Origin: VBDM01 sp964430565
GTDB lineage: Bacteria; Pseudomonadota; Gammaproteobacteria; Burkholderiales; SG8-39
DNA length: 42,447 nt
Assembly (NCBI GenBank): GCA_964430565.1
Contig: CAYSFD010000032.1
Span: 1-42,447, forward strand
Reading direction: 5' to 3'
Shown here in pieces: positions 17,223 to 25,103 of the stretch. Under the pieces are notes generated by a model, which did not search any database, was not told the origin of the DNA, and saw only the letters and a list, made by a program, of their open reading frames with translations. Position 1 is the stretch's first letter; the number at the start of each line of letters is the position of its first letter. A program made the translations under genes and the position numbers.

Positions 17223-18191
17223 TCATTCGACGCGCACGCCCAGTTCGCGGATGATTTTTCCCCACCGTGCCACGTCGCCGCGCACGATCTCGCTGAATTG
17301 ACCGCTCGTCATCGCCTGTACTTCCAAGCCTTGCTGCGCGAGCTTCTCTTCCAGTTGGGCATCGGCGAGCGCCTTGTTGACGGCCGCGTTGAGCCGCGCG
17401 GTCAGCTCCTTTGGAAGCGTGCCCGGGCCGAACATTCCGAACCAGGGCGTGTATTCGTAACCGAGCACGCCTGCTTCCGCGATGGTCGGCAGCTCCGGCA
17501 GCGCCGGCGAACGGCGCGCGCCGGAAGTGCCGATAGCGCGCACCTTGCCGCCTTTCACGTGAGGCATCACCGACGGCATGGTGGTCAGCATCGCTTGGAT
17601 CTGGCCGCTGATAAGATCGGTGATCGCCGGGCCGGCTCCCTTGTACGGCACGTGAGTGAGCTTCGTCGCGCTAAGCGACTGCAGTAGCTCGACCGAGAGA
17701 TGTCCCGCGCTGCCGACTCCTCCCGAACCATAAGCGATGCGGCCCGGGTTGGCGCGCGCGTAGGCGAGAAACTCCTGCACTGTCCTTACCGGCAATGAGT
17801 TAGTAACGACCAGCGCGTTCGGCGTCGCGCCCACGTAGGCGATCGGCGCGAGATCGCGCAGCGTGTCGTAGGGAAGGTTCGAGTACAGCGCGGCGTTGAA
17901 GGCGAGTCCCTGGTGCATCGTCATCAGGGTGTAGCCGTCGCCGGGCGATTTGGCGAGCAGAGCGGCGCCGATGGAACCGCCTGCGCCGCCTTTGTTTTCC
18001 ACGATGAGCGGCTGGCCCAGGTCTTCGGCGAGCTTCACGCCGACGAGGCGCGCCACAATGTCCACCGTGCCTCCCGCAGCAAACGGGACGAGCATTCTTA
18101 TCGACCGCGTCGGATACCCTTGAGCAAACGCGGACGCGGCGGCGAGCATGCAGATAAAGGCGGCGAAGGCATACCGGAAGCGGAGAGTCAT
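17223..18191 (-). CDS. Tripartite tricarboxylate transporter (Bug) substrate-binding protein
   Basis: The 322-residue product has a signal peptide (residues 1-24, ending SAFAQ) and the Bug/TctC fold: YPTRSIRMLVPFAAGGTVD at the mature start, GQPLIVENKGGAGGSIGA, and AKSPGDGYTLMTMHQG. These segments bind carboxylate ligands in family members. No TctA or TctB membrane gene accompanies it, which is common for the expanded Bug sets of Burkholderiales. A GGGAGGA Shine-Dalgarno supports the start. It lies upstream of nothing obvious on its strand but follows the TauD-type gene by about 100 bases, so the two could be co-transcribed. Confidence 0.9.
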   Translation of the reverse strand: MTLRFRYAFAAFICMLAAASAFAQGYPTRSIRMLVPFAAGGTVDIVARLVGVKLAEDLGQPLIVENKGGAGGSIGAALLAKSPGDGYTLMTMHQGLAFNAALYSNLPYDTLRDLAPIAYVGATPNALVVTNSLPVRTVQEFLAYARANPGRIAYGSGGVGSAGHLSVELLQSLSATKLTHVPYKGAGPAITDLISGQIQAMLTTMPSVMPHVKGGKVRAIGTSGARRSPALPELPTIAEAGVLGYEYTPWFGMFGPGTLPKELTARLNAAVNKALADAQLEEKLAQQGLEVQAMTSGQFSEIVRGDVARWGKIIRELGVRVE

Positions 18192-18287
18192 TGATGTCCT
18201 CCCTTTACGCGAACCGGTAGGGTAGCGCGCGAGCTTCGCCCCGTCGAGCGCGACGCCGAGCCCCGGGCCGGCGCTCCTACGGGAGAT

Positions 18288-19145
18288 TCAGGCGTGCGGC
18301 CGATCGGCCTTGATCTGGGTGCGATGCATGAGGCGACGCGCGCTCGGATCGAAAGAGTCGCGCCGGTGCAGCGTGCAGCGGTTGTCCCAGATCAGCACGT
18401 CGCCAACCCGCCATTGCTGGCAGAAGGTGAACTCGGTCCGGGTCGCGTGCGCCCACAACTCGTCGAGGAGCGCTTCGCTCTCGTCCAGTTCCATGCCGAC
18501 GATGTAGCTGTTGCGTCGGCGCCCGAGAAAGAGGCACGGATGGCCGGTCTCGGGATGCGTGCGGATGAGTTCGTGCTGCGCGCCCGGCGCCTTGCGCGGA
18601 TCGGTCACCTCCTGGTAACCCTTGCGCATGACACCGGCGCTGTTGTAGGTGGCATCGTGGGCCGCCTTGCGGCCCTCGATGCGTTTTTTCAGGTTCGCCG
18701 GCAGCTTCTGGTAGGCGAGGTACATGTTCGCCCAGTAGGTGTCGCCGCCCGATGGTGGAACCTCCAGCGCGTACAGGATCGCGGCCATCGGCGGTGAGTC
18801 GACGTAGGTCATGTCGGCGTGCCAAATCGCCTCGCCGTCGCCCAATCCGCCGATCGGCGCGCCGCCCGTCCTGATGTTGGAGATTACGTTCATCTCGGGA
18901 TGCTCGGGCAGGAACGGCTTGCCGTAGGGATTGGGTCCCGGCGGATCGAGCTCGCCGAAGAGCTTGCTGAATGCGATCAGCTGCGGATCGGAGAGCGTCT
19001 GTTCGCGAAATCGAAGCACCAGATGATCGAGCCAGGCCTTGCGGATTTCGGCGAAGGTCCCGGCGGGAAGAGTGCGGGACAGATCGACGCCGCTCACTTC
19101 GGCGCCGAGCGCGTCCGCGAGCTTTTTGACTTGGATCGACGACAC
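18288..19145 (-). CDS. TauD/TfdA-family alpha-ketoglutarate-dependent dioxygenase
   Basis: The 285-residue product starts at a GTG (19145). The Fe(II) facial triad is visible: H109 and D111 in WHADMTY, and H260 in CTLHRRD. R271 in PSARRLMHRT probably binds the alpha-ketoglutarate carboxylate. Length fits the family. TauD/TfdA enzymes hydroxylate small organic substrates such as taurine, sulfonates or 2,4-D and release succinate and CO2. The substrate here is unknown; the surrounding Bug receptor, dienelactone-hydrolase-like and aromatic-pathway genes suggest a xenobiotic or plant-derived acid. It diverges from nothing and follows the dienelactone-hydrolase gene by 27 bases. Confidence 0.9.
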   Translation of the reverse strand: MSSIQVKKLADALGAEVSGVDLSRTLPAGTFAEIRKAWLDHLVLRFREQTLSDPQLIAFSKLFGELDPPGPNPYGKPFLPEHPEMNVISNIRTGGAPIGGLGDGEAIWHADMTYVDSPPMAAILYALEVPPSGGDTYWANMYLAYQKLPANLKKRIEGRKAAHDATYNSAGVMRKGYQEVTDPRKAPGAQHELIRTHPETGHPCLFLGRRRNSYIVGMELDESEALLDELWAHATRTEFTFCQQWRVGDVLIWDNRCTLHRRDSFDPSARRLMHRTQIKADRPHA

Positions 19146-19172
19146 TTTCGCCTGCCTGCGCTGCGGTGAGAT

Positions 19173-19841
19173 CTATCCGATGTGCTTGCGCAGGAAATCG
19201 AGCGACCGCGTGCGCGCGAGCTTCGCGCTTTCAGCATGATAGGAACCGCGCTGGTCGCAGTTGAAGCCGTGGCCCGCCTGGTAGATGAACGACTGCGCCT
19301 TGGAATGCGCCGCGGCGACTTTCTTCGCGTCGGCCACTGGGATCGCATGGTCGGTCTCGCCCCAGTGGAACATCACCGGGCACTTCGGCTGCTCGCCGAT
19401 CAGACCGGCGATCCCGCCGCCGTAGTAGCAGACCGAGCAAGCCAGCCCCGAGAGGCGCGCCGCCGAGACCCAGGACACCGTTCCACCCCAGCAGTAGCCG
19501 ACGATCCCCACCTTGCCGGCGGACTCCACGTTCGTTAGGGCGGCACCCGCATCCTTCATCACGGTGTCCCACTGCATCTTGGGTATGAACACGCGGCCCC
19601 TTTCGATGTCGGCCGGGGTGTAGCCGATATCGAGCCCGCGTTCGACCCGATCGAAGAACGCCGGCGCGATGGCGAGATAGCCGTCCGCGGCGTAACCGTC
19701 GGCGACGCTCTTGATGTGGCTGTTCACGCCGAAGATCTCCTGAACCACGATCAGTGCCCCGCGCGGCTTTCCCTTCGGCTCGGCGCGCCAGGCGGCGAAT
19801 TTGTGGCCGTCAGAGGCGGCCAGTTCTATCATCGTGCCCAC
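19173..19841 (-). CDS. Dienelactone hydrolase-family protein
   Basis: The GTG at 19841 is chosen as the start because GGAGGAG lies eight bases upstream; an ATG three codons later (19832) is possible. The open frame continues upstream, but that part has no family similarity. The 222-residue alpha/beta hydrolase shows the dienelactone hydrolase set E35 (VVQEIFGVN), nucleophile C117 (GYCWGG), D164 (GETDHAIP) and H191 (AGHGFNC). Such enzymes open dienelactones in halo-aromatic degradation, and many homologues act on other esters. It is 27 bases upstream of the TauD-type gene and probably in one operon with it. Confidence 0.88.
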   Translation of the reverse strand: MGTMIELAASDGHKFAAWRAEPKGKPRGALIVVQEIFGVNSHIKSVADGYAADGYLAIAPAFFDRVERGLDIGYTPADIERGRVFIPKMQWDTVMKDAGAALTNVESAGKVGIVGYCWGGTVSWVSAARLSGLACSVCYYGGGIAGLIGEQPKCPVMFHWGETDHAIPVADAKKVAAAHSKAQSFIYQAGHGFNCDQRGSYHAESAKLARTRSLDFLRKHIG

Positions 19842-19988
19842 GTTGTTCTCTCCTCCATGTAAAGCGCAAAGTGTACTTCGATTCGGCGCGATTTCCGACC
19901 CCGAGAGGTGTCCGCCCGGCGCGTTCTTGGCATAATGCTCCTGTCCCGAGGGGCGCCAGGCCCCGAGCACAGAATCAAGGAGCACACC

Positions 19989-20501
19989 ATGCCCGTTACC
20001 GAACTGAACCACTATCTCATCCGCGCGAACAACCTCGAGCGCACCAAGGATTTCTACTGCGACGTGCTCGGCTTCGAAGTCATGCCGCGGCCGGATTTTC
20101 CGTTCCCCGGCTACTGGCTGGGCATAAACGGCAAGATCCAGGTGCACATGGCGCAGGCCGGGGTTCCGAACTCCGAGCTCTACTATCTCGGCAGCCCGAG
20201 GAACGCGGCGACCAGCAATTCCGGCGTGATCGACCACATCGCGTTTCTCGCGACCGACCCGAACAAGTTCGTGAAGCATCTCCAGAAGCTCGACGTCAAA
20301 TGCCGGCCGCGGAATTTTCCTGAATCGCAGCTCTACCAGTTGTTCATCAAGGACCCGGACGGACTCACCATCGAGCTGAACTTCTGGGGCGTCACCGAGG
20401 CGCCGGACTGGGGCGGCGAAGACTACTCCAAGATGCCGCGCGCGACATCGCCGAAGCAGCCCTCGAAGAAGAAGACCGCGAAGGCCAAGGTCGCCGCGTA
20501 A
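19989..20501 (+). CDS. VOC-superfamily protein (glyoxalase/extradiol dioxygenase-like)
   Basis: The ATG at 19989 has AGGAG upstream; the open frame extends further but without family sequence. The 170-residue product holds two paired VOC modules in about 135 residues, with candidate metal ligands H8 (LNHYL), H83 (IDHIAF) and E129 (LTIELNF). Family reactions range from glyoxalase to ring cleavage and epimerisation. A lysine/alanine-rich tail (about residues 155-170) is extra. The stop overlaps the next start (TAATG), which places it in an operon with the flavin monooxygenase-like gene. Confidence 0.85.
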   Translation: MPVTELNHYLIRANNLERTKDFYCDVLGFEVMPRPDFPFPGYWLGINGKIQVHMAQAGVPNSELYYLGSPRNAATSNSGVIDHIAFLATDPNKFVKHLQKLDVKCRPRNFPESQLYQLFIKDPDGLTIELNFWGVTEAPDWGGEDYSKMPRATSPKQPSKKKTAKAKVAA

Positions 20502-21721
20502 TGAACGCCCCGCAGGCTGTTCGGAAAAGCGGCGCGCCGAGCTTCGCCGGCGTCTCCTACGAAGAGGCGATCGCGCGCGCGCGCGCGCTGGTGCCCGCGC
20601 TGCGCGAGCGGGCGGCTGCTGCAGAATCGGCGCGCGTCATGCCCGCGGAGACGATCGCCGACCTGCATGCGAGCGGCCTGTTGCGCACCATGCAGCCCAA
20701 ACGCTGGGGCGGCATGGAGTACGACTTCATCGCCTACGTGGATTTTCCGCTGGAACTCGCGCGCGGCTGCGCCTCGACGGGCTGGAACCTGGCCAACCTG
20801 CAGATCCACCACTGGATGCTCGCGCTTTACGACGAGCGCGCGCAGGAGGAAGTCTGGGGCAAAAACCCCGAAGCACTCATCGCCTCGGGCATCGCCTTCC
20901 CGCAGGGGCGCGGCAAAAAGACGGACGGCGGTTTCGTGATCGGCGGCAAGTGGAACTTCTCCAGCTGCGTCAACATCGCCGACTGGAACATGCTCGCCGT
21001 GACGGTGAAAGACGGCGAGCGCGTCGTCGATCACCGCATGTGCCTGGTGCACAAGTCGCAGTACGAGGTTGTCGACGACTGGCGCGTGCTCGGCATGCGC
21101 TCGACCGGCAGCATGACCGTGATCGCGAAGGATGTGTTCGTTCCCGAGTATAAGGCGCTGTGCATGTACGACACGCGTGGCGGCGACCGTTTTCCCGGCG
21201 CCCGCACCAACCCGAATCCCGCATATCAGATCGCCGCCAGCGCGCTGCTCGGCCACGGCATCGGCGCCTGCGCTATCGGCAACGCTCAAGCCGCGCTGGA
21301 GCTTTCGATCGAAGCGGTGAAGGAAAGGAGCACCAACTACACCGGCGCGAAAATGCGCGATTTCCAGGCGGTGCAACTGAGGATAGGCGCGGCGGGCGCC
21401 AAGATCGACGCGGCGCGTCTGATTCTCCGCAGTGACGCCATTGAGGGCCAGGAGATCGCGAACCGGAAAGTCATGGCCGACGCACTGACCAAGCTGCGCT
21501 TCAAGCGCAACCTCGCCTACGCGGTGAACCTGTGCACCGAGGCGGTTGATCTCCTGCACGCCATGGCTGGCGCGAACGGCATCTACGAAACCTATCCGCT
21601 CGAGCGCATCTTCCGCGACGCGCATTCACTCGCCGGCCACATCAGCTTCAGCTTCGATGCGCAGGCATCAAGCTGGGGTCTCGTCGCCCTCGGCGGCGAA
21701 GTCAACAACCCGACGCTCTAG
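20501..21721 (+). CDS. Acyl-CoA dehydrogenase-fold flavin monooxygenase (class D, HpaB/HsaA-like)
   Basis: The 406-residue product has the acyl-CoA dehydrogenase fold: an N-terminal helical domain (about 15-125, ADLHASGLLRTMQPKRWGG), a central beta domain (KWNFSSCVNIADWNM near residue 150; GMRSTGSMTV near 200) and a C-terminal four-helix domain. Lack of a CoA-type catalytic base and the GMRSTGS segment fit two-component monooxygenases such as 4-hydroxyphenylacetate 3-hydroxylase C2 or HsaA. It would hydroxylate a phenolic ring using reduced flavin from a separate reductase, which is not encoded nearby. Its start overlaps the VOC stop, and the hydrolase gene follows after 5 bases. Confidence 0.85.
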   Translation: MNAPQAVRKSGAPSFAGVSYEEAIARARALVPALRERAAAAESARVMPAETIADLHASGLLRTMQPKRWGGMEYDFIAYVDFPLELARGCASTGWNLANLQIHHWMLALYDERAQEEVWGKNPEALIASGIAFPQGRGKKTDGGFVIGGKWNFSSCVNIADWNMLAVTVKDGERVVDHRMCLVHKSQYEVVDDWRVLGMRSTGSMTVIAKDVFVPEYKALCMYDTRGGDRFPGARTNPNPAYQIAASALLGHGIGACAIGNAQAALELSIEAVKERSTNYTGAKMRDFQAVQLRIGAAGAKIDAARLILRSDAIEGQEIANRKVMADALTKLRFKRNLAYAVNLCTEAVDLLHAMAGANGIYETYPLERIFRDAHSLAGHISFSFDAQASSWGLVALGGEVNNPTL

Positions 21722-21726
21722 AAACC

Positions 21727-22596
21727 ATGAAAATTTGCCGCTTCGACAACAACCGCCTCGGCGTGGTGCAGGGAGACCAGGTGCTCGATGTGACCCAGGC
21801 GCTTTCTGCGATCCCCGAGCAGCGCTGGCCTATCGCGCAGGGCGACCCGCTGATCGTGAATCTCAGGCGCGTTCTGGCCGCGGCGAAGAAACTCATGCCC
21901 AAAGCGAGGAAAAAGCCGCTCGCCAGGGTGAAGCTGCTCTCTCCGGTGCCGAATCCCTCGAAGATCATCGGCGCGCCGATCAACTACAACGACCATATCG
22001 CCGAATCGATCAAGGACCCGGGCATCGCCCACGGACGCACCAATATCCAGAAGGGGATCGGCGAGTGGGGTCTGTTCCTAAAGGCAAACTCCTCGCTCAT
22101 CGGCTTCGGCGAGGAGATACGCTTGCGCTGGCCCGACCGGCGCAACGACCACGAGGTGGAACTCGCGCTTGTCATCGGCAAGCGCGGCAATAAGATCCCA
22201 AAGGAAAAGGCGCTCGAGCACGTCTGCGCCTACTCGATCGGTCTCGACATGACTGTAAGAGGGCCCGAGCTCCAGTGCTTCAGGAAATCGATCGACACCT
22301 ACAGCGTGCTCGGGCCGTGGCTCGTCACAGCGGACGAGATCGCCAATCCGAACAACCTCGATCTGTCGATCAAGGTAAACGGCGAGGTCAGGCAGAATTC
22401 GAACACGAAGTATCTCGTCTACAACATCGAGCGGCTGATCGAGTTCGGGTCTGCGATGTACACCCTGCACCCGGGGGACATCATCATGACCGGCACGCCC
22501 GCGGGAGTGGGCCCGGTGAAGCCGGGCGATTTGTTGCATGCGTACATCCAAGGGGTGGGCGAAGCTGATATCCGGATCGCATCGGCGTACGCCTGA
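21727..22596 (+). CDS. Fumarylacetoacetate hydrolase-family protein
   Basis: The 289-residue product has an N-terminal domain (1-70) and an FAH catalytic domain beginning at PSKIIGAPINYNDHIAE. Metal-binding acids appear in NDHEVELALVIGK and SIGLDMTVRG, and the C-terminal block GDIIMTGTPAGVGPVKPGD is diagnostic. Family enzymes cleave C-C bonds or tautomerise oxo-diacids in the last steps of aromatic breakdown (HpaG, maleylpyruvate and meta-cleavage hydrolases). With the VOC and flavin monooxygenase neighbours, a phenolic-ring pathway is likely. It starts 5 bases after the monooxygenase stop. Confidence 0.9.
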   Translation: MKICRFDNNRLGVVQGDQVLDVTQALSAIPEQRWPIAQGDPLIVNLRRVLAAAKKLMPKARKKPLARVKLLSPVPNPSKIIGAPINYNDHIAESIKDPGIAHGRTNIQKGIGEWGLFLKANSSLIGFGEEIRLRWPDRRNDHEVELALVIGKRGNKIPKEKALEHVCAYSIGLDMTVRGPELQCFRKSIDTYSVLGPWLVTADEIANPNNLDLSIKVNGEVRQNSNTKYLVYNIERLIEFGSAMYTLHPGDIIMTGTPAGVGPVKPGDLLHAYIQGVGEADIRIASAYA

Positions 22597-22681
22597 GAGG
22601 ATCGCGCGCCTCTCGCTCTAACCCACCATGCCTGATCGCGCAAAAGTCGCCGTCGCCTATACTCGAGAGATCGGAGCGCTC

Positions 22682-23176
22682 ATGCCCGTCACGGAAAAAA
22701 CCATCCTCACCACCGAGATGCGGCTCGATGTCCAGGAGCTCTATTTCCGCTACGCCGAGTGTCTCGACGGCGGCCGGCTCCAGCAGTGGCCGGAGTTTTT
22801 CCTGGACTCCTGCACCTACCGCGTCATGACACGCAGGAGCCTGCGCATGGGACCGGACGAGGACATCATGTCTTTGACCAGCAAGACGTCGATGCGCGAC
22901 CGCATCGTCGCGATCGGTCAGTCGGAGGACTACGAGCCCCACGTGCAGCGCCATACCATTTCCAATTTCCGCGTCCAGGCCGCCTCCGACGAGGAGCTGC
23001 GCGTGCAGGCGAATTTCCAGATCCTGCGCACTTTCCCCGAGCGGCGAACCGAGTATTTCGTCTCGGGCTGCTACAACGATCGCATCGCCATCGCAGGCAG
23101 TCGCCTGACCTTCAAGGAAAAGCTCTGCGTGCTCGATTCGGACGTGGCGCCCGATTCGCTCGTCTATCCGATCTGA
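22682..23176 (+). CDS. Aromatic-ring-hydroxylating dioxygenase beta subunit
   Basis: The ATG at 22682 has GGAG five bases upstream; an ATG 18 codons earlier is possible but lacks a site. The 164-residue product has the SnoaL/NTF2-like fold of dioxygenase beta subunits: LDVQELYFRYAECLDGG at the start, then a central MRDRIVAIGQSEDYEPHVQR segment and FSVSGCY-type strands near the end (VSGCYNDRIAIAG). In known enzymes it supports a Rieske alpha subunit. No alpha subunit, ferredoxin or reductase gene is present in this window, so it is an orphan here. It ends 10 bases from the convergent TRAP permease gene. Confidence 0.85.
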   Translation: MPVTEKTILTTEMRLDVQELYFRYAECLDGGRLQQWPEFFLDSCTYRVMTRRSLRMGPDEDIMSLTSKTSMRDRIVAIGQSEDYEPHVQRHTISNFRVQAASDEELRVQANFQILRTFPERRTEYFVSGCYNDRIAIAGSRLTFKEKLCVLDSDVAPDSLVYPI

Positions 23177-23186
23177 GCGCCTGAAC

Positions 23187-24491
23187 CTACATGCCCAGCG
23201 CGCGGGGCAACCACAGCGCGAGCCCCGGCGCGGCGATGAGCATGGCCACCAGCACGAAGTCGGCGGCGAGGAACGGCAGCGTGCCGAGGTAAATCCGCGC
23301 CACCGGAATATCCGAGTGCTGCGCCTGGATCACGAACACCGTCATTCCGGTCGGCGGGCTGATCAGGCCGATGGTGCACATCACGGTGACGAACACGCCA
23401 AACCAGACGCCGTCGAACCCGATGCCGTTCACGAGCGGCAGCGTGACCGGCACGGTGATGAGTATGGTGCTGACCTCGTCCAGAAACGTTCCGAGGAAAA
23501 AGTACAGCGCGATGACCGCGAGCAGGATCCACAGCGGCCCCACGCCCGCGGACTGCACCCAGCGGGCGAGGTCGTTCGGTACCTGGGTGAGCACGATGAA
23601 GCGCGAAAAGATGAATGCGCCGACCACGATGAAGAAGATCGCCGCGGTGGTGTAGGCGGTCTCGAGCAGGGCCTCGAGAAGGCCGCGCCATCCCATCGCG
23701 CCGGTGGCGAAGGCAATCACGATCGCGGCGAAGGCGGCGACCGCCGCCGCCTCCGTGGGCGAAAACCAGCCGAGGTAGATCCCGAATACCGCAAAGAAGA
23801 AGAGCACCGCGAGCTTCCACATGCCGACCGCGGCGCGCAGCCGCGCGGCAAGGCGCATCGCGGCGACGCGCGGTACTTTGGAAGGCCAGGCCCAGGCGAC
23901 CCCAAACACCGCTACGATGTACAGGGCGGCGAGCACGAAACCCGGAATGAATGCCGCCGCGTAGAGCTTGGGCAGAGACTGCTCGGCGACGATGGCATAG
24001 ATCGCGAGCAGCACCGAGGGCGGGATCAGCACGGCAAGCGTTCCGGCCGCGGCGACCGCGCCTCCGGCAAACGCCGCGTCATAGCCGTGCCGGCGCATCT
24101 CGGGTATCGATACCCTCGAGAAGGTCGCCGCCGTGGCGATCGAGGAGCCGCAGATCGCGCCGAACAGCGCGCACGAGCCGATCGTCGCATTGGCGAGCGC
24201 GCCGCGGATTCCGGAGAACGCGGCGTTGCACGCCTCGAATAGCTCTGCCGCCATGTTGGCGCGCGAGGCGACCGCGCCCATGAGAATGAAAAGCGGGACG
24301 ACCGACAGCGAGTAGGCGCTCGCGAGCTCGAAGGGCACCGTGCCGAACATCTTGAGAGCTTTTCCCCAGCCGTCGAGCGCGGCGTAGCCGGCGAGGCCCG
24401 AGAGCGCCAGGGCGACGGCGATCGGGACGCGGGCGAAGATGAGCGCGAGCAGCCCGATGAGGGCGAGAACGCCGATCGCCGCAACGCTCAC
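23187..24491 (-). CDS. dctM: TRAP transporter large permease (DctM type)
   Basis: The GTG at 24491 overlaps the dctQ stop by 4 bases (GTGA) and gives 434 residues, the usual DctM length; the frame is open further upstream, inside dctQ, with no family sequence. The product is almost entirely hydrophobic with about 12-13 helices, including FGAICGSSIATAATF (conserved in DctM) and the GLISPPTGMTVFV segment near the C-terminus. It forms the sodium-driven transport channel. It is the last gene of the cluster, with dctP and dctQ upstream on the same strand. Confidence 0.9.
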   Translation of the reverse strand: MSVAAIGVLALIGLLALIFARVPIAVALALSGLAGYAALDGWGKALKMFGTVPFELASAYSLSVVPLFILMGAVASRANMAAELFEACNAAFSGIRGALANATIGSCALFGAICGSSIATAATFSRVSIPEMRRHGYDAAFAGGAVAAAGTLAVLIPPSVLLAIYAIVAEQSLPKLYAAAFIPGFVLAALYIVAVFGVAWAWPSKVPRVAAMRLAARLRAAVGMWKLAVLFFFAVFGIYLGWFSPTEAAAVAAFAAIVIAFATGAMGWRGLLEALLETAYTTAAIFFIVVGAFIFSRFIVLTQVPNDLARWVQSAGVGPLWILLAVIALYFFLGTFLDEVSTILITVPVTLPLVNGIGFDGVWFGVFVTVMCTIGLISPPTGMTVFVIQAQHSDIPVARIYLGTLPFLAADFVLVAMLIAAPGLALWLPRALGM

Positions 24492-24961
24492 CGCCTGCTT
24501 CCTTCGTTGTCCCCCGCCACCGCCGCGAGCGCAGCCGCGGCCGCGCCGATGATGCCCGCGAGCACCGGAATCCAGTAGACGATCCTCGGAATCGAGAGAT
24601 AGGAGGTGACGTCGCCGAAGGCGAGCGAGTCGCTTGCCACGATCCAGCCCTGCCAGGCCATCACCGCGAGCGCCAGGACCGCGAGCGCCGCGGCAATGCG
24701 CTTCAGGAGCGGGACTCGTCGCGGCGCCACGCCGTCGATGATGTCGACGACGATGTGCTCGTCGCGCAGGAACGTCGCGGGCAGCGCCAGGAAGAAGCTG
24801 CATGCGAGCAGCAGTTCGACGATCTCGAGCACGCCTGGAATCGGCTTGTTCGCGAGTGCGCGCAGCACCACGTCGGCGACCGTGAGCAGCACCATCGCCG
24901 CGACGAACGCCGCCGCGGTCAGGCCGCAGAGCCTGGCGACGAAAGCGCGCCGGTTTTTCAA
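24488..24961 (-). CDS. dctQ: TRAP transporter small permease (DctQ type)
   Basis: The 157-residue product starts at a TTG (24961) with only a weak upstream purine tract. It has four membrane helices and the DctQ segments DVVLRALANKPIPGVLEIVE (about residues 30-49) and FLRDEHIVVDII (about 64-75). DctQ packs against DctM as a scaffold for the periplasmic receptor. Its TGA overlaps the dctM start. It is separated from dctP by about 140 bases filled with two inverted palindromic repeats. Confidence 0.88.
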   Translation of the reverse strand: MKNRRAFVARLCGLTAAAFVAAMVLLTVADVVLRALANKPIPGVLEIVELLLACSFFLALPATFLRDEHIVVDIIDGVAPRRVPLLKRIAAALAVLALAVMAWQGWIVASDSLAFGDVTSYLSIPRIVYWIPVLAGIIGAAAAALAAVAGDNEGSRR

Positions 24962-24983
24962 CTGAGCGGGATCCGGAGGTTTG

Positions 24984-25030
24984 TCCCCTCCTCCCTTGAG
25001 GAGGGGTGCCGGCGTAGCCGGCGGGGTGGT
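24984..25030. repeat. REP-like palindromic repeat family 2, direct copy in the TRAP operon
   Basis: The unit runs CCCCTCCTC - GAGGAGGGG (stem 1), GCCGGC - GCCGGC (stem 2), then GGGGTGGT. It lies 17 bases from an inverted second copy (25047-25092), forming a REP pair of the mosaic type between dctP and dctQ. Confidence 0.75.
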
Positions 25031-25046
25031 TTACAGCTGCCCGGCG

Positions 25047-25092
25047 ACCACCCCCGCTGCTTCGCAGCGACCCCTCCTCGATGAGGAGGGGA
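25047..25092. repeat. REP-like palindromic repeat family 2, inverted copy in the TRAP operon
   Basis: This is the reverse complement of the unit at 24984-25030 with a variable middle stem (GCTGCTTCGCAGC instead of the GCCGGC stem). Facing copies could form one long hairpin in the dctP-dctQ mRNA. Confidence 0.72.
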
Positions 25093-25103
25093 CAAGGCGT
25101 CTT

